DNA of 10,041 nt from Patescibacteria group bacterium (GTDB taxonomy: Bacteria; Patescibacteriota; Minisyncoccia; CAIUEV01; JAHKAQ01): NCBI GenBank assembly GCA_018825765.1, contig JAHKAQ010000043.1:1-10041 (forward strand), written 5' to 3'. Made by a program: the position numbers and the translations under genes. Of this stretch, positions 1 through 5,775 are shown piece by piece (the stretch's first letter is position 1; each line of letters starts with the position of its first letter). A model generated the notes under the pieces. That model saw nothing but the letters and a program-made list of their open reading frames with translations. It was not told where the DNA came from and ran no database searches.

Positions 1-211
1 TAAAAAGATAACCCGGGACTATTACAATCAGAGAAAAGCCTATTACCAGAAGAAACTGGAACCCACCCTGGGCCCTAAATGGGAGAAGAAATTCAACCAA
101 AAATACAAAATAAAGACCAAAAAAGGTAAAACTACCTATTATAAAACCTATTCCACCAAAACCACCCTTACGATTACAGAGGATGACAAGATAAAGGTGG
201 AGTTGGATTAA
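1..211 (+). CDS. C-terminal part of an unrecognised Lys/Tyr-rich protein (5' end outside window)
   Basis: An open frame enters from the left edge (first full codon at 2) and ends at TAA 209-211, giving the last 69 residues. The segment is rich in Lys, Tyr and Thr, very basic in its first two thirds, and ends in an acidic tail (EDDKIKVELD). I see no membrane segment, cysteine pair or catalytic motif, and I do not recognise the family. The absence of a nearby ATG and the constant codon pattern up to the edge indicate a truncated longer gene rather than a small complete one. It is followed after 50 bp by the SpeD-like gene on the same strand, so co-transcription is possible. Function unknown. 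Confidence 0.6.
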   Translation, partial: KKITRDYYNQRKAYYQKKLEPTLGPKWEKKFNQKYKIKTKKGKTTYYKTYSTKTTLTITEDDKIKVELD

Positions 212-261
212 GATGAAAAGCTAAAATAACTCTTAAATAACAACCCTATTTAATTTAAAAA

Positions 262-648
262 ATGAAAAATGTAACCAAGCAGGAGTATGAAAAGAAAAAT
301 CCCTGGGGAATGCTGACCAGCGTGGATCTTTATCATTGCGATCCGAAAATAATGCGAAGCGCGAAAGAAATAAAACGCTACGCGCGCGAACTTTGCCGCC
401 TGATCGACATGAAAAGATTCGGCCCCACTCAATGCGTGAATTTCGGCGAAAATCCTCGAGTGTCTGGTTATTCAATGACCCAGCTGATTGAAACCTCTCT
501 AATTTCCGGGCATTTTGCCAATCAATCAAACGCGATTTATCTCGACATCTTCAGCTGTAAATATTACGATCCTCAAAAAGCGGCCGAATTTAGCAAAGAT
601 TTTTTCAAAGCCAAAAAGTTTAATTTTACTGTAACCCTAAGAAAGTAA
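262..648 (+). CDS. speD: SpeD-family pyruvoyl-dependent decarboxylase proenzyme (AdoMetDC-like, altered substrate pocket)
   Basis: A 128-residue protein of the size of bacterial class 1B S-adenosylmethionine decarboxylase, which makes decarboxylated AdoMet for spermidine synthesis and creates its pyruvoyl cofactor by self-cleavage at an internal Ser. Visible family marks: N-terminal DLYHCDP, GYS with Ser71, the cleavage region IETSLISGH with Ser79 and His84, and DIFSC with Cys99. The spacings Ser71-Ser79-His84-Cys99 (8, 5 and 15) equal those of Ser55-Ser63-His68-Cys83 in the Thermotoga maritima enzyme as I remember it, so processing and proton-donor residues are kept. However, the usual Glu before the cleaved Ser is Thr78, and the usual TWPE after the His is FANQ, so the Glu expected to hold the AdoMet ribose is Gln88. 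Some SpeD homologues lacking AdoMetDC activity are known to decarboxylate ornithine or arginine instead; this could be one (inference). ATG 262 has no clear Shine-Dalgarno. No spermidine synthase gene is in the window. Confidence 0.82.
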   Translation: MKNVTKQEYEKKNPWGMLTSVDLYHCDPKIMRSAKEIKRYARELCRLIDMKRFGPTQCVNFGENPRVSGYSMTQLIETSLISGHFANQSNAIYLDIFSCKYYDPQKAAEFSKDFFKAKKFNFTVTLRK

Positions 649-708
649 AACCGGAAAATAAACCCGAAAAATTTAAGTTTCTTTTTCTCTCCCTTTATTT
701 ATCGGCTC

Positions 709-736
709 TTGCTCCGATTTTAGCTTGTGCTATAAT
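709..736 (+). promoter_or_regulatory. Probable promoter of the nrdR-nrdD operon with extended -10
   Basis: A perfect TATAAT at 731-736 is preceded by TGC, giving an extended -10 element. TTGCTC at 709-714 lies 16 bp upstream as a partial -35. A start near 743 would give a leader of about 97 nt before nrdR and place the NrdR box (748-763) just downstream of the start, a position suited to repression. The same string TGTGCTATAAT occurs before the beta-helix gene at 8322-8332. Confidence 0.7.
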
Positions 737-747
737 AACTTCTGCGC

Positions 748-763
748 CCACAATATCTTGTGG
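748..763 (+). promoter_or_regulatory. NrdR box (operator)
   Basis: CCACAATATCTTGTGG is a near-palindrome that matches the known NrdR-box pattern (ACAC-A/T-ATAT-A/C-TTGTGT type) in its central 14 bases. It sits 12 bp after the -10 box and upstream of nrdR itself. NrdR boxes normally come in pairs on the same helix face. A left half-site (CCACAAT) begins at 780, exactly 32 bp or about three turns further on, but its right half is poor. Autorepression of the operon by the NrdR-ATP/dATP form is the natural reading. Confidence 0.78.
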
Positions 764-779
764 AAAAACCTTTTGCAAA

Positions 780-795
780 CCACAATTTAATAAAT
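780..795 (+). promoter_or_regulatory. Possible second, degenerate NrdR box
   Basis: CCACAATTTAATAAAT repeats the first seven bases of the box at 748-763, with start-to-start spacing of 32 bp, close to the usual spacing of paired NrdR boxes. The right half does not match. It is called on spacing and half-site identity only. Confidence 0.4.
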
Positions 796-839
796 AAAGA
801 TTTTCGTAAATTGTAGTTTGTAATTTATGATCCCATACC

Positions 840-1319
840 ATGAAGTGCCCTTTTTGTGAAAACCAAGACACCAGCGTGGTAGATTCCAGGGACGCTGAAG
901 AAGGAAAAATAACCCGAAGAAGAAGAGAATGCGCTGAATGCGACGCTCGTTTTACCACTTATGAGCGGCCTGAACTTGCCGATGTTAAAGTTATTAAAAG
1001 AAACAACGAGGTCCAGGCCTATCAAAGAGAAAAAATAGAACAAGGACTTGTTAAAGCTACGGAAAAAAGACCGATTGACCAAAAAAAGATCCAGGAAATC
1101 GTAGACAACGTTGAAAGCCAGATTTTTTCCAAAAACAAAGAAACCATCACTTCAAAAGAAATCGGCCGCCTGGTAATTGAAGAACTAAAAAAAACAGATC
1201 AGGTCGCTTATCTTCGATTCCTTTCCGTGTATCAATCATTTGGCTCTCTGGCCAGTTTCGATAAAGAAATAAAAAAATTAATCAAGCATCATGGCGGTAA
1301 AAGAAAAACTAAAAGCTGA
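840..1319 (+). CDS. nrdR: Transcriptional repressor NrdR
   Basis: A 159-residue protein of normal NrdR length. It starts with MKCPFC and has the zinc ribbon Cys3-x2-Cys6 and Cys31-x2-Cys34, with the typical basic stretch ITRRRREC between them and RFTTYER just after. An ATP-cone domain follows (about residues 48-138: KVIKRNNEVQAYQREKI and later YLRFLSVYQSF). NrdR binds ATP/dATP through the cone and represses ribonucleotide reductase genes when dATP is high. Its operator lies in its own leader (748-763). The start is ATG 840; there is no strong Shine-Dalgarno. The last 29 nt overlap the start of nrdD in another frame, so the two genes are probably translationally coupled. The C-terminal tail after about residue 145 is Lys-rich. 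Confidence 0.96.
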   Translation: MKCPFCENQDTSVVDSRDAEEGKITRRRRECAECDARFTTYERPELADVKVIKRNNEVQAYQREKIEQGLVKATEKRPIDQKKIQEIVDNVESQIFSKNKETITSKEIGRLVIEELKKTDQVAYLRFLSVYQSFGSLASFDKEIKKLIKHHGGKRKTKS

Positions 1320-3321
1320 AAACAAAACTCAAGCAAAAACAAATGAGAATCAGCAAAAACAGCTGGATTTTCCCAAAGAATTCATAAGCGACGTTACTGA
1401 CACGGCTCTTTTCGTGAAAACCTCAAGCGACGACATCGAAGACTGGAACACCAAAGCTATTGCCAAAAGTCTGGTAAAAGAAACCGGTATTTCCGGTCGG
1501 GTGGCCGACCAAATCGCCCAGCAGGTGGAGGAAAAAATTCTCAAAGGCAGCTTAAAAAATATAACTTCCAAGCTTATTCGTGAGCTGGCCAACGCCGAAT
1601 TAATCGACAGGGGACTGGAGGAGGCGCGTAAACGCTATACCAGGCTTGGATTTCCGGTCTATGACGTGAAACAAATAATTGAAAACCAGACCAATAAAGA
1701 TAACGCTAACGTGCCGCATGGACCTGAAGCTACTAATCTCACCCTGGCCGAAGGCATTAAAAAGGAATACGCTCTTGGGCGTATTTTTTCCCAGGATGTG
1801 GGCGACGCTCATCTGAAAGGCGATATTCATCTGCACGATCTCGGCATGATTGACCGTCCCTATTGCAGCGGACAATCGCTGGAATATGTAAAAAAATTTG
1901 GTCTTGATCTTACCACCTCCCTGGCTCAAGCCAAGCCGGCTAAACACGCTGAAGTGCTTATCGGCCACCTGGTTAAATTTTCCGCCGCTTTACAATGCCA
2001 TTTTGCCGGCGCCATCGGCTGGGACGCCATTAATATTTTTTTAGCCCCTTATCTGATTGGTAAAAAATCAAGCGAACTCAAACAATTAGCCCAGGTCCTT
2101 ATTTATGAATTTTCCCAGCAATCCGTGGCTCGCGGCGGCCAGGCTATTTTTTCCGACATTAATCTTTATTGGGAAATACCTAAACACTTTAGAGAGGTGC
2201 GCGCTATCGGGCCTGGCGGAAAATACACCGGTAAAAAATACAAACACTATGAAAAGGAATCCCAGGCTTTCGCCCGCGCCATGTTCGAGGTTTACCTTGA
2301 AGGCGACGCTTCCGGCCGGCCTTTCTTTTTCCCCAAGCCTTTAATGCATATCACCGAAGATTTTTTCAAAACCAAAGGCCATGAAGGATTTTTGAATTTA
2401 ATTTCCAAAGTAGCCTCCCGGAAAGGCAATACCTATTTCGTGTTCGATCGGCGAAACGAAGCTAAAATATCCGAATGCTGCCGGCTTTCGTTTAAACTGG
2501 AAAAAAGTGACATCGAGGACGCCAAAGCTCCCTGGAAAATGCGCTATTCCGCCCTGCAAAACATTTCTCTTAACCTGCCGCGCCTGGCCTTTCAATCAGG
2601 CGGAAGCGACGAAATCCTGTTTGCTAATCTTTCCAATAAAATGGAGCTTATGGCTAAAGCCCACCGCGAGAAAAGAGTTTTCATAGAAAGTCTTTTAGCT
2701 AAAAAAAACAACGGACCCCTGGGACTGCTTGCCATAAAAAAGTCTGAAGACGAACACACTTACTTAAGACTCCACCGCGTTACCCATTTAATTGGTCTGG
2801 TGGGCTTAAACGAAATGGTTCAGGCCCACACCGGCGAGGAACTGCATGAATCGCGCCAGGCCTTAAAATTTGGCTTAAAGGTCATCGCCGCCATGAAGCT
2901 TCAGTGCGAAAAAATGTCCCAGCGCTACGGCATGCGCTTCGTCCTGGAGCAAACTCCGGCTGAAACCACCGCTTACCGTTTTGCCAAGCTGGATCTAAAA
3001 TGGTATCCGCGTGAAACAAAAGAGGTGGTAAGAGGCGTTATCGACAAAGATGAAATCTATTATACTAATTCCACCCAGTTAAATATTTCCGCCCCGATTG
3101 ATCCCATTGAAAGAGTAAGGCTGGAAGGCTTATTCCACCCTCTGATAGACGCCGGCGCCATCACCCATATCTGGCTCGGAGAAACCTCGCCGCCGGAAAA
3201 GTCAATCGCCAATCTGGTGAAAAAATATTTTCAATTAACCGAGGTGGCCCAGGTGGCTTTCTCTCCGGAATTTACCCACTGCAATGAATGCGGTAAAACC
3301 AAAAAAGGCGCTTTTATCTAA
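1291..3321 (+). CDS. nrdD: Anaerobic (class III) ribonucleoside-triphosphate reductase, large chain lacking its glycyl-radical domain
   Basis: A 676-residue protein that converts ribonucleoside triphosphates to dNTPs. Residues about 40-130 look like a divergent ATP-cone followed by the usual linker (RELANAEL, RLGFPVYDV). The catalytic barrel is clear: GDIHLHDL, then Cys192 in RPYCSG, Cys396-Cys397 in the finger loop ECCRL, YTNSTQLN, and THIWLGE near the end. Cys192 and one of Cys396/397 should be the active-site cysteines (family inference). The chain stops at TAA 3319-3321 right after the first half of the zinc ribbon, Cys664-x2-Cys667 in HCNECGKTKKG. The second CxxC and the RVxGY radical loop, normally the last 50 or so residues, are missing here and are encoded separately at 3386-3571. 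The ATG at 1291 is the only early start and lies inside nrdR. It needs NrdG (3617) for activation. Confidence 0.95.
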   Translation: MAVKEKLKAENKTQAKTNENQQKQLDFPKEFISDVTDTALFVKTSSDDIEDWNTKAIAKSLVKETGISGRVADQIAQQVEEKILKGSLKNITSKLIRELANAELIDRGLEEARKRYTRLGFPVYDVKQIIENQTNKDNANVPHGPEATNLTLAEGIKKEYALGRIFSQDVGDAHLKGDIHLHDLGMIDRPYCSGQSLEYVKKFGLDLTTSLAQAKPAKHAEVLIGHLVKFSAALQCHFAGAIGWDAINIFLAPYLIGKKSSELKQLAQVLIYEFSQQSVARGGQAIFSDINLYWEIPKHFREVRAIGPGGKYTGKKYKHYEKESQAFARAMFEVYLEGDASGRPFFFPKPLMHITEDFFKTKGHEGFLNLISKVASRKGNTYFVFDRRNEAKISECCRLSFKLEKSDIEDAKAPWKMRYSALQNISLNLPRLAFQSGGSDEILFANLSNKMELMAKAHREKRVFIESLLAKKNNGPLGLLAIKKSEDEHTYLRLHRVTHLIGLVGLNEMVQAHTGEELHESRQALKFGLKVIAAMKLQCEKMSQRYGMRFVLEQTPAETTAYRFAKLDLKWYPRETKEVVRGVIDKDEIYYTNSTQLNISAPIDPIERVRLEGLFHPLIDAGAITHIWLGETSPPEKSIANLVKKYFQLTEVAQVAFSPEFTHCNECGKTKKGAFI

Positions 3322-3337
3322 AACTTTTAATATATTA

Positions 3338-3361
3338 AGCCGGCAACAATTAAAACCGGCT
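3338..3361 (+). repeat. Hairpin in the 64-bp gap between the two parts of nrdD
   Basis: AGCCGG (3338-3343) and CCGGCT (3356-3361) form a perfect 6-bp stem with a 12-nt AT-rich loop. What follows is A-rich, not T-rich, so it is not a normal terminator on this strand. All reading frames across the gap contain stops, e.g. TAA at 3319, 3328 and 3374. It may be a processing or attenuation point that adjusts the ratio of the two chains, or a scar of the event that split the gene. Confidence 0.5.
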
Positions 3362-3385
3362 AAAAATAAAAATTAAGACAAAAAA

Positions 3386-3571
3386 ATGACTAATGTAAAC
3401 GGCAAAAAACTGATTGATCACTGTTCCTTCTGCGGTTCAAAAAACATCGACCACATCACCCGCGTTACCGGCTATTTTTCCAAGGATTCAATGTGGAATA
3501 AGGGTAAAATAGCCGAATTACGCGACCGGGAAAAAGAAATGAACCGCAAGTATTTTTCCAGCTGCAGTTAA
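3386..3571 (+). CDS. Separate glycyl-radical/zinc-ribbon subunit of the class III ribonucleotide reductase
   Basis: A 61-residue protein that is the missing C-terminus of NrdD. Cys13-x2-Cys16 in HCSFCGS is the second half of the NrdD zinc ribbon. RVTGYF carries the expected radical glycine, Gly29. WNKGKIAELRDR is the conserved segment that follows the radical loop in NrdD proteins. It begins with its own ATG, the first start after an in-frame TAA at 3374-3376; no Shine-Dalgarno is evident. The preceding nrdD ends after the first CxxC, so a working ribbon would need two cysteines from each chain, joining the subunits through zinc (inference). The nearest analogy is GrcA/YfiD, a small glycyl-radical protein that repairs pyruvate formate-lyase. 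The alternative is a recent gene break, but start codon, motifs and synteny with nrdG are all intact. The tail SSCS adds Cys60. Confidence 0.88.
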   Translation: MTNVNGKKLIDHCSFCGSKNIDHITRVTGYFSKDSMWNKGKIAELRDREKEMNRKYFSSCS

Positions 3572-3616
3572 CATTACGCCAGTCCCGGTAAAGTAAAAAT
3601 ATTTCCGCGCCTTATT

Positions 3617-4336
3617 ATGTTTGAAAGCGTAAAAATAGCCGGCGTAGAGCCCGCTTCTATGCTCGAGCGCCCGGGTTTTATTTCTTCAATCGTATTTTTG
3701 CAGGGTTGTAATTTTCGCTGTCCGTTTTGCCATAACCCTGAACTTATTTCTTCAAAAGAAAAAATCACCCCTTTTCCTTATAAAGAATTTTTAAATATCC
3801 TGAATAATAAAAAACATTGGGTTGATTCAGTGATTTTTACCGGCGGCGAACCCTCGCTTTATCCGGAATTGCCCGCGCTGATAGCGAAAATAAAAGAAAT
3901 GGGCTTTGAGACCGGCATTCACACCAACGGCACTAATCCAGCCATGCTAAAGTCGCTTTTAAAGAATAATCTGATTGATTACGTCGCCCTGGACGTAAAA
4001 AACACCCCGGCCAAATATTTAAAAACCATTGGCAGAAAAACCCAAAACCTTGACCCAATCTTTAAAAGCATCGAGCTTACGCTCAAGGCGCCCCAGAACG
4101 TGGATACCATCTTCCGAACCACCATAGTTCCGGGCCTTATTGAACCGGGCGACATTAGAAAAATCGGCCAGCTCATTAAAGGAGCCAAAAAAGCCAGTCT
4201 TCAGCAATTCCGTCCCATCAAATGTTTTAATCAAGAATATGAAAAAATCACCCCCTACGACAGTCAAACGCTTAATAAAATGGCTGATATCCTAAAAAAT
4301 TACGTAAAAGAAGTAGAAAGAGAATTCACTGTTTAA
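3617..4336 (+). CDS. nrdG: Anaerobic ribonucleoside-triphosphate reductase activating protein (radical SAM)
   Basis: A 239-residue radical SAM enzyme with the [4Fe-4S] motif Cys31-x3-Cys35-x2-Cys38 (QGCNFRCPFCHN), the SAM-binding TGGEP at 75-79, and HTNGT and YVALDVKN further on. It uses AdoMet to abstract hydrogen from the NrdD glycine; here that glycine, Gly29 of the 61-residue subunit, is encoded 46 bp upstream. Length and motifs fit the longer NrdG type found in many anaerobes (often listed as an NrdG2 or PflA-like family) rather than the short E. coli form. The start at ATG 3617 gives the usual N-terminus with GFISSIVFLQGC. It is followed after 16 bp by the redoxin gene. A PflA-type activase is the alternative, but the operon argues for NrdG. 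Confidence 0.92.
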   Translation: MFESVKIAGVEPASMLERPGFISSIVFLQGCNFRCPFCHNPELISSKEKITPFPYKEFLNILNNKKHWVDSVIFTGGEPSLYPELPALIAKIKEMGFETGIHTNGTNPAMLKSLLKNNLIDYVALDVKNTPAKYLKTIGRKTQNLDPIFKSIELTLKAPQNVDTIFRTTIVPGLIEPGDIRKIGQLIKGAKKASLQQFRPIKCFNQEYEKITPYDSQTLNKMADILKNYVKEVEREFTV

Positions 4337-4352
4337 TTTTTAAAATATATCC

Positions 4353-4610
4353 ATGAAGCTCAAAGTTTTTACCAAAAACCACTGTCCTAATTGTCCTCCG
4401 GCCAAAAAACTGGCTGAAGAAATAGAAGAGCAGGGAAAACTGCCCGTTGAATACCATGACGTGGACGAGCCCGACGGCCTGGCCGAAGCCCAGTTTTTCA
4501 ATGTGCTGGCCACTCCCGCGCTCATTCTTTGCGATGATAAAGATAAGGAAGTAGAATCATGGCGCAAAGACATGCCAGCTTCCAAAGAAATTTATGATAA
4601 AATACTCTAA
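4353..4610 (+). CDS. Small glutaredoxin/thioredoxin-like redox protein (CPNC active site)
   Basis: An 85-residue thioredoxin-fold protein of NrdH/glutaredoxin size. The active site Cys11-Pro-Asn-Cys14 lies at the start of the first helix (NHCPNCPPAKKL), and a cis-proline is expected at Pro55 (ATPALI). It has no signal peptide, so it is cytoplasmic. Its place between nrdG and mreC in the reductase operon suggests it reduces the NrdD active-site disulfide. Some class III reductases use thioredoxin or an NrdH-type redoxin in place of formate, and the presence of this gene fits that mode, though the sequence alone does not prove it. The stop codon TAA (4608-4610) is directly followed by the mreC ATG. 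Function as electron donor is inferred; the fold call is firm. Confidence 0.85.
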   Translation: MKLKVFTKNHCPNCPPAKKLAEEIEEQGKLPVEYHDVDEPDGLAEAQFFNVLATPALILCDDKDKEVESWRKDMPASKEIYDKIL

Positions 4611-5423
4611 ATGATCACCCGGCCGGAAAGAAAAATATTCCCCAAAATAGTATTTGCCCTGGCGCTTGTAGCCGTGCTTGTTTTTCTTAATCACAGAGGC
4701 TATCTTGATCCTGTAAAAAATTTCATAACCCGGTCAGCTATTTTTGGCTCAAAAAGCGCGCTTAACGCTACTTCCGGTTCTCGAACCGCGCTTTTTTCGC
4801 TATCCTCCCTGAAGCAACTGCAATCCCAGAATCAAAAAATCCAGGAATTGGAATTAAACATGAAAACCCTCTCGCTTGAAAAACAAGAACTGGAAAACGA
4901 AAACAATCAGCTAAGAAACCAGCTCAAACTGCTTCCCAAAGAAAAATTCTCCTTGACCGGCGCGGACATCATTGCTTTTGATCCATTATCCCTGGAGGAG
5001 TTCGCTATCATAAATAAAGGGAAAAATCATGGCCTGAAACAGGGCATGCCGGTCATTATTTATGACCGCGTTCTCATAGGCAGTATTTATGAAGTAGAAA
5101 AAAGTTATTCCAAAGTTCTCCTGTCAGTCAGCCCGCTTAGCACTTTTAACGCGGCCCTGGCCAAAGACCAGGTTATAGGAGTAGCCAGAGGAAAATATAA
5201 CTTAGAGATCACCCTTGATCTTATTCCCAACCAAACCCAAATTGACCAGGGAGATTTAGTCGTGACTTCAGGCCGTCACCATCAATATCCTCAAGGGCTT
5301 TTAGCCGGTGAAGTTATTAGCTCCAGCCTGTCTCCGGATGGACTTTTCAAGCAAGTTGTGGTAAAACCGTTTTATTCTATGAATGACCTGCGCCAGGTCT
5401 TTGTTATAACCAACAGTCAGTAA
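4611..5423 (+). CDS. mreC: Rod shape-determining protein MreC
   Basis: A 270-residue protein with the MreC layout: a short cytoplasmic N-terminus, one membrane helix (about 11-27), a coiled coil rich in Gln/Glu/Leu (about 65-108), then the two-lobed beta domain with the family signature INKGKNHGLKQGMPVI (about 134-149), GSIYEV and later GDLVVTSG, QGLLAGEV and VKPF. MreC sits in the cell membrane and organises the elongation peptidoglycan synthases with MreB, MreD and PBP2. No mreB, mreD or pbp2 is next to it: it is the last gene of the ribonucleotide reductase operon, and a terminator follows at once. ATG 4611 touches the previous stop with no gap, which implies coupled translation. Length is typical. 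Confidence 0.93.
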   Translation: MITRPERKIFPKIVFALALVAVLVFLNHRGYLDPVKNFITRSAIFGSKSALNATSGSRTALFSLSSLKQLQSQNQKIQELELNMKTLSLEKQELENENNQLRNQLKLLPKEKFSLTGADIIAFDPLSLEEFAIINKGKNHGLKQGMPVIIYDRVLIGSIYEVEKSYSKVLLSVSPLSTFNAALAKDQVIGVARGKYNLEITLDLIPNQTQIDQGDLVVTSGRHHQYPQGLLAGEVISSSLSPDGLFKQVVVKPFYSMNDLRQVFVITNSQ

Positions 5424-5443
5424 AAAGCCGGCCGCGGCTTTTT
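5423..5443 (+). terminator. Rho-independent terminator of the nrdR-mreC operon
   Basis: AAAAGCCG (5423-5430) pairs perfectly with CGGCTTTT (5435-5442) around a 4-nt loop, ending in a T run. It overlaps the mreC stop codon. A second CCGCGG copy at 5447-5452 could form an alternative hairpin. Confidence 0.82.
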
Positions 5444-5460
5444 ACTCCGCGGAATAAAAA

Positions 5461-5536
5461 GGGCCCTTAGCTCATCTGGTAGAGCGCCTCGTTTGCACCG
5501 AGGAGGTGAGGAGTTCGATTCTCCTAGGGTCCACCA
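5461..5536 (+). tRNA. tRNA-Ala (anticodon UGC)
   Basis: A complete cloverleaf of 76 nt: acceptor GGGCCCT pairing with AGGGTCC, D-arm with GCTC...GAGC, anticodon stem CCTCG/CGAGG with loop TTTGCAC (anticodon TGC), T-arm AGGAG/CTCCT with loop TTCGATT, discriminator A and an encoded CCA. The third acceptor pair is G-U, the main identity element of tRNA-Ala, which confirms the assignment. It lies 17 bp after the mreC terminator. Confidence 0.97.
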
Positions 5537-5575
5537 ATAAAGAAAACCCCGCGCGGAGTTTTCTTTATTGGTGGA
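5530..5575 (+). terminator. Long inverted repeat/terminator that includes the tRNA-Ala 3' end
   Basis: An 18-bp perfect stem: 5530-5547 (TCCACCAATAAAGAAAAC) pairs with 5558-5575, loop CCCGCGCGGA. The inner part has a GC core and a T-rich right arm (GTTTTCTTTATT), as in a bidirectional terminator. The left arm starts within the tRNA itself, so the hairpin and the acceptor stem compete for the same bases. Confidence 0.7.
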
Positions 5576-5775
5576 GTATTCTTAAAATAGTTCGAACGCA
5601 TTTCGCCGCCTGCGGCGGCGAGGAAGTCCCCTAAAAAATTCGGTGCGGCTATTATCGCGATTTTAAAAAACTGCCAAAGAACCTGATAAAAATATCGGCT
5701 TGAACCACATTTTAGTAAAAGAAAATTTTTTCATTTTTGATTAATATTAAAAACTACTCTGTTTGAGGAAAAATT
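5576..5775. other. Non-coding stretch with one GC hairpin
   Basis: I see no supportable gene. CGCCGC (5604-5609) and GCGGCG (5612-5617) form a tight stem. The last 60 bp are AT-rich and probably hold the promoter of the next gene, but no convincing -35/-10 pair can be named. A minus-strand open frame crosses this region into the tRNA, but it has no start and is treated as chance. Confidence 0.5.

Noticed and set aside
3310..3400. Single frameshift or stop readthrough to join the nrdD parts
   Set aside because: Several stops lie in the gap in the large-chain frame, an in-frame TAA stands 12 bp before the small gene's ATG, and the gap is AT-rich non-coding sequence, so one error cannot restore a fused gene.
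5524..5724. Minus-strand open frame across the tRNA terminator and the following gap
   Set aside because: It has no good start, ends inside the tRNA and owes its length to the inverted repeat and GC hairpin.
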